Notes: generated by a model not told the origin, from the letters alone. A DNA stretch of 64,000 nt from Steinernema hermaphroditum (GCA_030435675.1 CM059625.1:16492001-16556000), one strand, 5' to 3'; shown: positions 11,801 to 25,519, numbered from the stretch's first letter. Numbers and translations are program-made.

Positions 11801-14800
11801 GGTTAAGTCGCCGACTCGACGGCGTTGCCGTTCAGCCGCGGCGACGACACATTCATTATGAGCACGATTGCCATCTGCCCGCCAGAGATGGTTGACAGAG
11901 CGAAGAGTTTGACGGAAGCACTTGTTACACTTCAAGTTGCGGCCTATCATGGATATGTGGGTTAACGACGCCATTTATGGGTCAGTGAATGTAGCAAATG
12001 TTTGCTATAGTTAAAGCGGCCAAGAGCTGAACACCAAATTTAAGCTATGTGCAGACCATTGACCGCAAAAGAAACAAACCTCGAAGAAACTAAATCCAAA
12101 TTGGAGCAGTGAGCACTCCATAGAGGTAGAAAAGGACTGCGTTCCTCATGCTAAAGCCGAAAACTGTATAACGTGAATTGAAATAGGCACAAATGGCCCT
12201 CGATTATGACGGTCTAGTTTTCATGTCACTGTTGATCCGAACAAGGATCGTGATTAGCTCAGATGTGCGCCTTTCCGGGAGGCAACTCATGCAGGTAGCT
12301 AACTTGAAAATGGCAATCAGCACTTTGCAGAGATCACGTTTTCTGTTTTGAAAAAGTCATATTTAGCGTGTCTCACAGAGGAGGGTCTCGCATTTCTCAT
12401 TCACCCGGTCCTTCCTTAACACCGTCGTAAACAACTAACGGCTAACACTCAGAAAGGAATAAGCAAATGAACTGATACAGCAATGATTTATAATTGTAAT
12501 TGCAATGAAAACGTGGACAAAATTAAGCTTCTTGAACTCCATGAACTAAGATGATTTTTTGCTCATCATGAAATATCGGTTTCGTTTCCAAATATAGCTG
12601 TTCGGGGATAGGCCATTTATCCTAAACCTAGCAGAAACCATTAGGCCTTTTGGAAGATAGCAAAAAACGGTTCAAAACCTCTTGTTTGCTTCAGATGAGC
12701 CGAAAAGGGATTATGTGCGCGGTGCGCTTTTTTGTTTTAACAAGATTATCCTTGGCGACGAGGCAAAATTCAATTTTCGGACACAGAACCACCGGTGCTT
12801 TCCAGGCGTGAATGCCACCGAATAAGCATGTTTTATGTCCATTAAGTGTGCCTTCTTAATGTACGATTAACTGGGTCACAGATCGCACCTGCGCGAAGCT
12901 AAATCCCCGATTGTGTGATCGCCGATTGCGCAACACCCTTTGAAAAGCACTCATCATGAAGTGTACCCGACATGCGCCATGCCCTGTTTCCCTTTGAAAA
13001 TTAAACCGCCGACCAATCAGCAGTGCCGTTTAATCAACCAGAAGGTGTCATTATCATCACGCGCATCGAGACGAGCCAGTGTGCATAATCTCAAATTTCA
13101 TGCGCCCCTCGTTTGATTAGAGGGAACGTCAAAGCGACACAGAGGCGATGACTAGGTTAATTAATCAAAACCGCATTACGGTGACGCAACAATGGTCGAA
13201 ATCGTCGTATCCACGAGTGAACTGACCTCTTCTTTGTTTTTTCTCGGCATCACCCTCCACAGGGAGTCCGCAGCGAGTCCGTCTTCTCGAGAATCGAGAA
13301 CCGATTTTCCGATTTTCGTATGCCGCCCGTTGCATCATCGCTTGGAAATTAGCTCCTATTAGGCGTCTTCGCATCGTACTGTCTAGTTAGAACTGTGTGG
13401 AACGACGTTCTCCTTTTCACTCTTCTCCTCACTATCAGTCACGCTCGACTTGTCCGAGCCGAGATATGCATATTGATGAGTTTTGGCCGCTGTCCTCCCC
13501 TCTAGTCTTCTTCACGCCATTTTTTGCCTTGTCCGTGCAGTAGCCGAGTCTGCAGTGGCAGCAGCACTCGCAGACATGCGTACCCCAAGTGTCCCTCCAT
13601 CTCCGATAGCCAAATTGGAAGAGATTCCCGACGCTGTCGCGGTCGGCCGGGCTCGCGCGGCACACGCTCGCGTCAAGCTTTTGGCCAACACTCCTCGCCT
13701 CTTGTCTCCGCCTTCGGCACGAAGCCCCTCGCATTCACCATGTCGGTCTACTCAGTTCGCACACGTTTTGGGCCACAGGCCAGCGGTGATCTTCTGCCCT
13801 CTTTCGACCTATTCACTCCCTCTGCACTGTTCCCGGGTCTCCTGGTCCTTATCGAGGGTTCCCATATTGTTCCTTTCAAACCCTTAAGGGGACGAGAGCC
13901 ACTTAAACCGCACAAACCACTTTGTAGTCGCGCGCCACAAACCCTTTGTCAGTTTTCCCTAGACGCTTGTGCTCAAAATGTCAATAGATGCGACAGCCAA
14001 TGATTTTCCGGAACTTCTTGCAGTTTTGCACTCTTGCGCTCGATCAATAGCCAAAAGGGGGCCCTGAGGCGGTTGGTCCTCACGAAAAGGAGGATGTTCG
14101 TGCTAGCGCAATCGACTCGCACGTCGGTATGCGCGTCTCGGACGTCTCAGGCTCGGTCTATCCCATTGATAATGCCCTCTAGCAGCAAAAGCAAGCGGCA
14201 TCGTTGTCGTCGTTGTTGAAAAGACTGATCCATTGCGAGCACATCCCGACGTCGTTTTCTTCGCCGTCTCCCTTTTTTGTGCGCAACGCACTCAAGTCAG
14301 TTAATCCGTTCCGCGCATGCATCGTGCGGAAGTGTTTGTGCCGAAGAAGGGCGCACTTTCATGCAGGCGGCGGTGGCGGAGACGATGTCGGCGCCAACTG
14401 CAGATGGTAGCGGCGAACACCTGGTTCTGTATCGGGCGCCGCCTGCGCCGTCGCGACTCTTTGCACCCACTGTCGCCTCCGCAATCAAACAATCACCGAC
14501 CCCGGATAATCTGGACAGTAGCGCTTGATCGCGCGTGCGCACAATCTCCTTGACCACCCGTAGCCCCGTCTCCTGGCCTTCTTGGCAGTGGCTGACCAGC
14601 TGTGACATCAGCTGTTCATACAGCTTAACCCCGCCCTGTACCAATATATTCGTACAGTCCTCAGTTGGTTCCCGGACACAGTGCATGGACTATTGTACCT
14701 GCGTTCAGTGCTTATTCTCTTTGACTGTTCTTTATTTTTTTGCTGTAACTCCCTCTGACTCGTGCCTTTCGCCTTCACCGGTGACTTTGGTGATGTGCTT

Positions 14801-17800
14801 CCAACTAAGGCACGCGGTGAATGCCAAAGGCACGTTGCTCAGAACCTCTAACTGCCGTAAGACCTGACTCGAAGAGCATTTAATATTTGTTGATTCGTCT
14901 GCATGTTGATGTTTAGGCAATCTCCAAATGGTGCAAGAACTCATCGATTATGGAGCCGATGTATTTGCGAGGAACAGCTATGAGGAAACCGCTCTGGACA
15001 TCGCGGTTCGTGGAGGACATGTGGACGTGGTTCAGGCTCTGATCGACGAAAGAGCTCCACTGGAACCTCCTCAAAACAAGTATGCATTTGAACTGATACA
15101 TGATCGTTCCATGAACACTTCTTCAGTTTCTTATGGGCGTGAAAAAGATAACCAATTAGACAACAACAGTTGAGCTAACTATCGATAACTACAGATCTCA
15201 CATCATACCTCAAATAACACCGTCAAGTTTCTCAAAAAACCACAGGATTATCACCTTCTACCACTAGTCTCGAGGCTCAACCTGTTGTCCTTGATTGCTC
15301 TACAGTCATACATTGTGCGCCATGTGCATTGCGGCTTAGAAGTACTAGCGCATTTGTTCTTATTTTGAGCTGCTCTCCATGCATTTGAGCTAGCCACTTA
15401 TCGGGCCAGATAATAGCGGCAGAGGGAAATCATTTCCTTGCTGTCGGAAAAGGCAAATTGGTTCCGACAGATCTCGATCAAGCCAAACGTGATAACAAAT
15501 AGAAGGTCAGCAGATACAGCAGTCGCTTTTGCCTCATTTCCCACAATTTCCGCAATGATTGTATTATCGTTATTTTATCCTACCCATACAAGGAAAGATA
15601 TTCTGACAAAATGACTAATTAGACGCATCCGGAAGCAGCGGGTTTTAACAGAAAACCAAGAATTACTGTAGCTCATTAAAAAGATACGTCAATTAGTATT
15701 CATTCCTTGAATCGCGTTATTTCCGCTTCCTAGATTAGTGCTCGCTTGTGCAACTAACAACAATTTCTTGGAAGGAACATCCCACTAGTAAAATCTCAAT
15801 TTAATACAGCTTTTGTATCATTGAGAATCTTTCCGTGAACGTAGTCTTTAGTGTTACTACCGCTCTTCACATCGCTACCGAAGAAGGCCACGATGAACTA
15901 ATCGAGTTGCTTCTGCTTCGAGAGCAGCTCACCATCGACAAAGTCAACGAACAGGGTCAAACATGTCTTGATATAGCGATCGCAAAGAACAACAGGTTTA
16001 CGGTAGTTTGTGCGAGAGACGTCAACTCTGATATTACAGCCGAGCAGTAAAAACAATCTTGCAAGCGCCGGATTGGCGTAATGTGCTTCGTGTGTGTTCC
16101 GGCCGGAACAGCAATCATAAGCACAAGTTACGCTGTACGCCCATGTGCCAACTAATTAGGGACATGCCCGATATGGCAAAGATTGTTTTTGACAAATGCG
16201 TCACGTAGGCGTTGCATGCAATTTACCCTAACGAACGATGGTTTGCAGGAACGTAAAGGATGAGTTCGGAAATGTGGGAAAAGAGATGGACTATGAGTTT
16301 ATTAACGATAGTTATGTTATGAAGCCTTCTGGCGATGGTGAACATAGCAAGACCGCTGAGAAGTACCCCTATGAACCGGATGGAAGACTAAAAAAGGACG
16401 CTGTGTTGAATGACCCCAACTACGATAATGTCATTAAAACGCATCCTCTTCAAATCATGGTGAATTCGGAAAGGATTGACCTGTTGAAGCACAAGCTGGT
16501 GGCTAGCCTGATCAGGCACAAGTGGAACACTTACGCGCGCTACATCTACTATATGGCTCTGTTCATTTATATCGTTTTCCTGTCATCGTTCACCATCTAC
16601 GTCTCGAACACTCTGGCCCCTTTCAATGCCATGGATCAGAACACAACGTGGACGGTAACTGGAAGCTTGAACGAGAGAGAATGTGCCCATATATCAGCGC
16701 GACGGCCACTCTACCTGGATCTGTTTAGAAAGCTGACAATGTTGTTGGCAATAGGGCAGATCATGAAAGAAGTACGAGTTAATCGCTGCCTTCGGTTTGT
16801 GTATCAACCGGCATTCTAGGTGTATCAACTGCTAAACCGCTGGTGGAGATATTTCAATGTGGAAAATTGCTTTGAAGTGTGCCTCTACATTGGTTCGTTC
16901 CTCGTTTGTTGGGACATGACTCCGTGCACGGCACTCACGGGCATCCGATTGGTGAGGGCTTAAATGTCGAAACATTGATCATGTAAGCGGCTTTCAGCAG
17001 TGGCAGTGGATGCTTGCCGGCGTTATGATTTTCTGCGCATGGATTAATCTAATTCTGCTCATCCGGAAGATCCCACGTTTCGGAATTTACGTAGTGATGG
17101 TTGTAAACACCATTAAGACGTTCTACCGTTTCTCTTTGATCTTCGCGCTTTTCATCATTGCCTTCTCCAGTGGATTTTTCGTCGTTTTGCAGAATAAGGT
17201 GAGCTCTTTGATCTGTTAACGTCATGGGCATTTCTGGAGATTGTTGCATCAGATCTTATTTTGGACATGGCTGGTAATCGTGCTTAAGACTGTCCAAATC
17301 GGCACAGCTGTGTAGAACACTGCTTCAAACACTTAAGCTTAGCCTTCTGAGTTCTAGCACCCCCAAGTTGTATCACCTTGTAATGTCGTGTTTTCGTTTC
17401 AGCCCGAATTCGCCAGCTACCTGCCAAGTTTTGTGAAAACGACGGTCATGATGATCGGTGAATTCGAATACACCGCTATATTCTATGAAGAAGAGGAGGG
17501 TGTGCACGAGTCTCACCTGTTCGGACGACCCATCGCTCACGTAATATTTATGGTTTTTATGGTGGTCATGAACGTCATCCTCATGAACTTGCTTGTAAGT
17601 ATGAGCTTTTCCGATACCTGGCTTCATCGCTGAATTTGTTAAGGTTGGTTTGGCTGTCGACGACATCAAAGGCGTCCTAGAACGGGCGGAACTGATGCGA
17701 CTTCGCATGCAGGTTCAGACCATTGTTGATATCGAAAGAGCATTACCCGATTGGTTCCGTCAACGGCGGCATAGGGGAAAAGAAGTACTCTACTCGAACC

Positions 17801-18178
17801 GTAAGAAGGTGGCGTTTAACAAGAGCTTCCTCTTGAACTGCTGGAGATATTTGGGGTATACTAGGGCAGAGATTGAAGAGCTTCAAGAAGAAGAGTACGA
17901 CGACTACGATGAAAAAGCAAATGTGGTACGTTTTTAACATCCGAGCTCTTATAATTTTCACTTTTTTCAAGGTGATAAGTAACCAAAACCGCAACATGAG
18001 GGCGATCGAGAATATATCCAGAAATATGCGGGAGATGTACGATGCTATGGGCAACGCTTACGACCGAATCAACAAATTACAGGATAAGACCGACAACATT
18101 GAGAAGCTGCTGCTACAGTTGCTGGATAGAAAAAATGAAGGTCAAAGAGCACGTTCACTCCAAGACGTTAGGGAATAG
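5861..18178 (+). CDS. trpa-1: TRPA1-type ankyrin-repeat cation channel, complete, 19 exons
   Basis: This is a plasma-membrane Ca2+-permeable cation channel of the TRPA family, which in nematodes serves cold and noxious sensing. Exons: 5861-6073, 6155-6250, 7711-7881, 7927-8133, 8179-8368, 8510-8724, 8770-8958, 9232-9330, 9380-9502, 9549-9729, 14917-15079, 15852-15995, 16040-16204, 16249-16771, 16820-16951, 16998-17198, 17403-17594, 17644-17925, 17972-18178. All phases agree and total 1230 codons plus stop, close to C. elegans TRPA-1. Exons 3-13 encode serial ankyrin repeats (TPLHYAA, TALHLAC, TPLHLACE). A pre-S1 linker follows in exon 14, then S1-S6. The pore loop reads MMIGEFEYT, with Glu where vertebrate TRPA1 has Asp. 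After S6 comes a TRP-like helix (LMNLLVGLAVDDI), then a C-terminal coiled coil ending in LLQLLDRK. The ATG directly follows TTCTATTCAG. Intron 10 is 5.2 kb and intron 2 is 1.5 kb; most others are near 45 nt. Confidence 0.95.
7452..7520 (+). pseudogene. Decayed copy of part of trpa-1 exon 4 inside intron 2
   Basis: About 70 nt (TTCGTTTTACTCAA, then GATCGGTATGAATGTACGCC) repeat 7997-8065, the part of exon 4 that encodes one ankyrin repeat. Substitutions remove the reading frame. It lies about 190 nt upstream of exon 3 and so is a remnant of an internal exon duplication. Confidence 0.8.
9730..14916. other. 5.2-kb intron 10 of trpa-1 with a G+C-rich core
   Basis: The intron interrupts the ankyrin domain between codons for a GNTPLHYAAKEG repeat and NLQMVQEL. 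It is over 100 times longer than its neighbours. Sequence from about 13250 to 14680 is clearly richer in G+C and CpG than the flanks and carries several overlapping open frames on both strands, none convincing. It may contain an internal promoter, an enhancer or a decayed nested gene. A tract of T at 11228-11237 is the only simple repeat seen. Confidence 0.5.
14297..14944 (-). pseudogene. Possible nested antisense gene fragment in the trpa-1 intron
   Basis: Two minus-strand frames near the 3' end of trpa-1 intron 10 read like protein. The frame at 14944-14732 contains LRQLEVLSNVPLAFTA and later RHESEGV, which recalls the helical TFIIS N-terminal domain shared by TFIIS and elongin A. The frame at 14686-14297 contains LYEQLMSQLVSHCQEG and IVRTRDQALLSRL, a helical stretch I cannot place. 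A splice-like TTGGTACAG precedes the second. Neither has a complete domain, and the first overlaps trpa-1 exon 11. This is most likely a decayed insertion or a chance frame. Confidence 0.25.
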
Positions 18179-21100
18179 TCATATAATCGAAAACAACTTT
18201 ATTTCATTTAATGTTGGATTCCTGTAATCAACTCTAGTTGTTTGTTATGTTGTTTATTGTTCGAGCTTGATGACATTTATGATAACTATGAAAGAGCTTA
18301 TTACCATAATCATTGGGCATATATAAATATCTGCTCATGAAAGAGAGACTGTAGTGGGATACGTCGTAAAGCTTGTATTTGTGGCGTGAATGGCCATCAC
18401 GTTGGGAACAGTCAATACACTATCGATCTTTTTTCGATATCAAAGATATGTAACTGACGCTACAGTAACCACACCAGTCGAAACTGGTCATGTGCACGAA
18501 AAATAGGTTCTGATTGCTCGATCACTTCTTTGGACATCCCCGCGGAACAGATGTCACTCAAATCCTAGCTGTGAATCGAGAATCAATTAAAACGTCGTGA
18601 TTTCCAAGGACACGTGATCGTATATGGTGCAAGCAAAGCGACGGAAAACAAGTGGTATTCCTTATTCTAATATTTAACTAGATCGATTCATATCTGCTGT
18701 TGGATTTTATGTTTGTAAGGTGTGGTGCAACTTGTTCTGCTATTAAAGAATAAGCCCTTTCTTGTATCTGGATTGTAGATGATGTCTTTTGAGAGAGTGA
18801 TCATATGTAAGCTCCGTTCTGTTACTGGATAAGATATAAAGTGATTGGGGATTCACCTTCCATCATATCGCCTATTTAAGTTAGGCTATCGTCGTTCATA
18901 GACACTACCGGGGTAGCGCATCATTGAAAACGATTTTTGACCATCTAGAACGCGGTTGAAGAGCAGAGATGTCCACAGTTTTGCCTGGCAAGTGATAGCA
19001 ACTTGCAAGTACACTCAATTAAGCTTTTATCAAAGGAGATACTCCTCTGCTTCGTTTCCCTTGGTCGTCATGCTGTATCGGCATACCAGTGGATCCGAAA
19101 CGAAAATTGGAGAGGCTGAAACGAAAAGAGCGCAAAAAAACGTAGTCGCTGAAACATTACGATGATAACCGTTAAACGCCAGTGGCGATGATGGACGCCG
19201 TGCTTAATTCCCTTTGTCAAGAAATGGAAATTCATCCGAAACGCTGGAAAACACCGCGCCAACTCATCGGATACCGGCCAAAAAAGGCGAACTGAAGGAC
19301 AGTCGTTTATCGTCGACAAATCAGAAGCGCACGAGCGTCGACAAGCCCGAGTTTTTCTTGAGTGACACTTCTACTGACGCGTGAGCGTCGATCGGCGAGA
19401 TTGCGCGTGCGCGAGCTGCGAGCGCGGGTTGTATTTCCACTGATCGCAATTTGTCACCGTCTGATGGCAATTGATCACGTAGAGGAGGCTGTGGTGCGGG
19501 CTCTTCAATAGGGGAGCACAGAGATGAACGATGCAGATATGAATGTCGATGACTTATGGATGGAAGATGGAGATGGGCAGAGGTGGAGGTGTTTTCGATT
19601 GGTGAAGATACCGTTTACTGCTCTCTCTTGGGATTGAATTTTTTCCATTCAATACTAGTACTTCGGCATTTTATGTGTATAACAGAGTCAGTTTGTTAAA
19701 CTAATACTGTGATATCAGAGCGACTTTCGTGCCGGTATTAGTTGTAATTTTCTGCTCTAGGACCGTGATTTAACACCATTGGCTGTGATTGGTTTGATAT
19801 AAGTCCACATTGGATGAGCCTAGCAATAAATTGGACAAGAGCTGTTAGTGTTTTTGCCGTTGCTCCGTCATTTCTTACCTGTCCGATTTACTGGTAGACG
19901 ACCTGCCTATTGATACTGTTCTCAACGTTTCCGGAAAGAGGTGGCTGTTTCTGAGTAGGGCGACGCTTTAGAAATAGGCTGATATAAAGTAGACCATATT
20001 TTCTGGCGCTTTTAACATCAAGGATTGTGGATGGATGATGAGCAGGTGAACTAACTGCCGCTGCTAGTTCATCTGCCTTCGAAAAACCCGGCGCAAATAA
20101 AGAGGCAATACTCGTGAGACGATGGATTTTGGGATCATTTAACAATTGCATCTATTTGTTTATTTTGTTATTGTTACTATTTCATACAAAAGTCCCCACC
20201 TTTGGTTTACCGCTTGTTATTTTTAAAAATGTAGCTTATAGTGTTCACATGAAGACATTGACGACAGAATCGGGAATCTTCATTATGTAAAGCACGTCGA
20301 GGCTGTATGAAGACAAAGGTTACTTCCGATACTCTCTTCACTGCTTTGATCAGCTCATATCATTCATTTCACATTTACTGCACTACCTATGCCGCGTTGT
20401 TCAATTTTTCTTGATCTTGGTGGTGATGTTTGATTGCTTTATTCCAAAAAGGAGAATGAGGGAAAAAAGAAAGAAACTTGTTACGTCAAGGAACGTAACT
20501 GTTGATCAGAAGGATCGTTGGTCTGCAGCTGAGTGTTGACGGTTTCCATATAGAACGACCGCAAGGTCATCCACGATTGTGTGTGACATTACGGTAGCCA
20601 ATTTTTTAAGCTATTCGCACTTTATTGAACTTTCGAACTTTACAGACAGCCCCTTAAAGAGCGCGAGTTGTTCATAGAGTTCGAATAGTACCACTACTTG
20701 AAAGGAGAAACGTCTGTTCACTTCAAAAACTCGATCTGGAACACCCATGTCGAGAATTGGAGTCGACTGATTGATGAAGACTAATTCCGTTCATGTAAAA
20801 CGGCTAATTTGAAAAATTGCAAACGGTCCGCGCAGCGGTGTTCGGTAATTTGTTATTGTCTCGCGCGCTCCGTCCGGATGCTGACCGACCGGCGGCTGTC
20901 AGACGTGATTTCACATGACGATCGTTGAGAGTTCCCAAACGCAAGAGTTCGAAAAAACTGGCGCACATACAAAAACCAAATTGAGTCGGTTTGTGAAGTG
21001 GAGTCGAGGGTACTGTGGGTATGTGAGGCGCGTCGAAAACCATATTTTACGCTTGCGCGAGCTCCAACTGACAGCAAACGGTCGTTAGCATATCTCCGAC

Positions 21101-23480
21101 ATCGATCTAGCGCCCTAAACTTGCCACCAACGATCGACACCCTTCCTGGCTACCGTACCCAAGCTGCGTGCATACATACTATCCTAATTAGCGAACATTA
21201 ACACAATGAATACTGCTTATCGAAACAGCTAATCCCAAAACAGTCACCACGGTTGACATGTTGATGTTATCCACGATGAGTACCTGATTTTATTCAGGAT
21301 CAGTAAATCGGAAAATGCGATGAGTGTTGATGATGATGGTAGCCGTGTTGTTTTCCAGTGGGTGAAGGGACTGGAATGGATCAGGGCTATTATGAATAAT
21401 TAACCGGGCATCTTTAAATAATGGATTGCACTGATAATCCATTTTGTGGTTTACATCAAGGAGCTTGGCCTTCTGTTAGGCAATGAAAGGCAATATAAAG
21501 TACATCACTTAATTTTACATGCTGAAGATATACGGCGAAAAGCAGGTGCCGTGAATTGCTCTAAGCATTCACGCATACCCCCGAATGTAGTGTAGCTTTT
21601 ATTTTAAAATATTTCAGATGTGCCGACGTTGCCGACCTGTCCTTTACTACTAGTAGAATCTGTTGAACATATGGACCCAACTCTCGAAGATTTATTTATA
21701 ATTTTACTACCAGCGCTCAACCGTTAGAAAATACCTATTTTGGCTTGCTCCCTACAAATTGCGCGAACATTCCTGGAATCTAATGGCACATAAGTAACGA
21801 TTCGTTCAAAATTATGTCGGCTTTCAACCAATTGGATTTCTTGGTTATCCTGCATAGGAAACTGCCAAGATTCAACGGTTTTATAACGTAAATATAAGGC
21901 TTATTCGTGAGATGATTTTGATCATTATGGTATCACTCTGTTGACGTCTCCGGTGCCTCTGCAGACTAAGGGTCATGTCGCCAGGGGTTAAACTAGCGGA
22001 TCTGCACCAGTGAACAGTTGACCGGTTGCTCGCCGATGTCTGGCGTTCAGAGAACGCTTCCCGCGACCCGAAAATTATCAAGCATTAAGTGGCGAACAGT
22101 TTTTTTGTCGCAAAAAATGAATTAGCGCGGAAATGCACAGCGACAAGTCGCGCGCGTGTCCATCGAGTGGAGCGTCCGCCGACAGGAACGCCGCCACCAC
22201 CGAAGGACACTAATTGAAACGGTACTCGCGATTCACTCAAGTCCGCCTTCGCCGATTTTGGCGACAGACGACGCTGTGGTTCGGCTGCTCCTCTTCAAAA
22301 CCTTAACCTGCTTCTCGCTTTTTTTGTTCAATTCGAACTCTTGGCCGGCCTCGAACTAGCCACAGCCATCACCTATTGTTGACTCGTGGCGTTGTTCCGC
22401 GCGGCCGACGCCGACAGAGGGCGGCTCACGGCGTCGGCGGCGTCGGCGGCACTTACTCGGCACGCGTCAAACGCGTCCGGGTGGTCCATCGGCGCCACCT
22501 ACTCCGCATCCATCCATCTATCCTCCGTCCACGGGACGTTCATCTGTCCTTGTCACTACGGTAGGGCATCTGATCAGACGGACCGCCGTTTGCTACTACG
22601 ACCGTTCAGCCGGTTCTGATCGTACTCCCGCGGTGCTTATGCATTATCCGTTTCTAGAGGGGTATCTTTTTCAGGTTTCCTCAAAGAACAACCCCTCAAA
22701 TGAGTTTGAAACTCTCCGATGGAACTACTCAGCGGAAGGTTGGTGAAACCTGTTTCTCCAAATATAAAGCAAATTAGCTTCGTTTACAAAATGTTGTGCA
22801 CTTTTGAATTTCTGAATACCCTTTATACAGGCTTTCATGTGCGCAGCTATGTCAGTCTCTAACAAATGAAATTGTTGAGAATAGTCTCTCTTATCACATG
22901 CCAGAAGGGATCTGATCATCTCGGTATAACTTCTTATACGGTGAGGAAGATATCCAAATCACACACCGGTTGAAAATTCTGTGCGAGCACCGAAAAATAC
23001 GACCTTATTTGTGATGGGGTCATATGCGGTGAACCGCAACTCCATTCCAGCACCCACCACTGAAACTGTTATGTCATTCTGACTATTCCCGTTAGATTTA
23101 GAAAGGCAATTCTGTGCAAAATCGGCTGCCCTATAACTACCATATAACTACTGTTGCAGTTGTGCTCCTCTGTGTATATTTAACTTCTTTCACAATGGAA
23201 GAGGAGTACCGTATGCTCTAAAGTTTTCTGCGTTTTCTCACAACTTTTTACTGCAAGCGTGTAAACTCAAATGTACAGATTCTTCCAGCGAACAGGTCTT
23301 CCACGGGAACACCTGCGCCCTAGTCAGCCCCTCCCAAAACATCAGATTTTGTACTTGCCAATTAAAATATTTTCTTTACCACCACACCGACCTTTTTCTT
23401 GCAATTCCGCTAATTAGAGACAATTAGGTCGACGAAGTGTTGTGATCGAAGTGCACCTTGTGAGTTCTTTCTCGTTTCAG
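18179..23480. other. 5.3-kb intergenic region upstream of the Hairy-like gene
   Basis: No convincing coding exon or RNA gene was found. Three islands stand out as richer in G+C and CpG: about 19320-19460, 20820-21130 and 22140-22620. Long promoter regions are usual for Hairy/E(spl) genes. The missing first coding exon of that gene must lie here, because its first recognisable exon at 23481 has no in-frame ATG upstream. Confidence 0.45.
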
Positions 23481-25519
23481 GCTAACAAGCCTCTGATGGA
23501 GAAACGGCGGCGGGCACGGATTAACCGCTGCCTCAACGAGTTGAAACAGATAATCATGGAGAAATCGCGCGAGCAGGTACGGCTTATCAAATTAGCGCCG
23601 ACCGACTCGGTGTACTTTCCGATTTGCAGACGACCGCCAGTCAGAGCAAGTGGGAAAAGGCAGATATTCTGGAGATGACGCTGGCGTACATCAAGTCCCT
23701 GCAAGAGATGACAGTCTCAGGTAGGTGCCCGGAAAAAATCTCTTCTCGCCGTCGATATAAAAAATTGAAAGAAATCTTTGTGTGCCATTGAGATGAGGCC
23801 ACTGTTTGCGTAGCCGTCTCAGCGGCTCGTCTCTGGACTTTGCGAGTTTGATAGGTTACTCGACGCGCAACCGGTTTCATGCTTTCCGTGCCAGGCTTCC
23901 GGTGGCGGGTGCCACTATGACTCAGCGACACACACCGAGCGAGTAAATAAATAAGACGAGCGGATCTATTCAGAGGATGCTAAGTCAATTTCTGGGAGGG
24001 GAGAGGGTAAAGGTTAACATGTTATTGAACACCTTGTTTTCCCAACATTCAAAACAGTGTTATGGAAATCCACCCACGTTAAATAATACAGTAGTTTGTT
24101 TTCTAACGCAGGTAGAACATGTAAAACTTGAACTTTATAATGAAATCCTGTCTGTCTAAGTAAATTAGCGTTGCTTGCCTAAGCTTTCAGAACAAAGGAA
24201 AAGATGTTTTGTACCCAAAATCTAACAGCCTCGGCATCACTGAGCAATCAAAACCACCTCAAGCTTATTCCTACACAAGAGTTTTTCTTGTAGCAGTTTT
24301 CCAGCTTTAGATAGGCTGTTGGTCCGGGGTTCATACAAGCTATGCAACTGTTATACAAACCTCACAGAAAAGGCACTTTTCATACAAGCTAGATGCCAAA
24401 CACTATATAGTGTTACTGCCTGATTGTTTGCTTTCACAACATATGAAAGTTTTTCAATGAAGACCATATACCGTTCGCACTCTTTTTCCTAGTTTTCTGT
24501 ACAGAACACAAATCTTCTTATTTTCAGCAGAACAGCAGTTTATCTCTGGTTACCGCAAATGTGTCGAGAAAGTGGATAAGTTTGCCGAGTCCGGAATACC
24601 TTCGTCGTCCATTGTTTCCCTTCTCCGAGAAGATGCTCAAAAAATGGAAGAGAACGTCGACTACTCTCAGGTTCGTTTACCTTCGCCACTTGCGCGTACT
24701 ACGGTAGATCGAGTAGACACGGGTGGGGTGTGTAAATGGGTGTTTTATTGCCTCGGCGTTGATCAGATAGCGCGCCTGTGAGGAATTGCTCCGGTGGCGT
24801 GTGCGCATTTGACGAATGCCGCCTGTCGAGAGGGTCGCCCGTCGATGGCTACGTAGCGGGTTTTCTTGACAGTATATTATGGAGTGATACTGTAATTCAT
24901 GGGGTGAAATAATGTTCAACATGAACTGAAGATCTTGGAACTTATTTACGAGTTGATGGTAGAAAATGCCAAATGCCACGTTATGCTGAACACGAAAACG
25001 ATTTGGCTTCAGATTTTCCTCTATAATAATAAGTTTAAAAACATTTAAGTTATTGCTTTCCAAAAGACTTCCAAAGATACATGTATGTTATAACTTCATG
25101 TAGTTTTCGAAGAAATAGTTAACACAGACAGGTGGGAACTAAAAAGTATGAGTTCCGGCTACACATGTTCTGCTGAACTTCTTAGGAAGTCATAGTTTCG
25201 AATATTGTCATTTCAGGTTTCTAAATCCGTATCCTCCGGCTCTCCTCAGATGTCACCCGCCAACACCTCCAACTCGTCCTCTCCTCTACCGTCCGACTCT
25301 GCAACCCCCGATTTGGCGACAGAGAAAAAAGAAGCATCCTCTCGTACGAACCGAACGCTCCCACCTACCGTAATACCGCCGTTCCTCCCGTTCATGCCGC
25401 CGTCACAAACCGCTCCCCACTACCAAGCCCCTAACCCACTAATGTTTGTGCCAAACCTTATGTGCAATCCCACACCCCCGTTCCCCAATCCACATACGCT
25501 GTTCTGGCGACCGTTTTAG
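23481..25519 (+). CDS. Hairy/Enhancer-of-split bHLH-Orange repressor, first exon not found
   Basis: This is a nuclear DNA-binding repressor of the HES class, the group that includes C. elegans lin-22. Exons are 23481-23576, 23630-23720, 24528-24670 and 25217-25519, with consistent phases giving 210 codons. The first exon begins inside the basic region (KPLMEKRRRARINRCL, with the HES-type basic motif) and carries helix 1. The second gives helix 2 (SKWEKADILEMTLAYI). The third is the Orange domain (FISGYRKCVEKVDKF). The last is a Ser/Pro-rich linker ending FWRPF-stop. Hairy proteins normally end WRPW, the Groucho/TLE-binding motif, so the final Trp is replaced by Phe. The start codon and a few N-terminal residues lie upstream in an exon I could not identify. 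Confidence 0.88.

Noticed and set aside
13483..14003. Overlapping plus-strand frames of 134 and 159 codons
   Set aside because: Both are open only because the region is poor in TAA/TAG; composition is Pro/Ser/Arg-rich with no recognisable domain.
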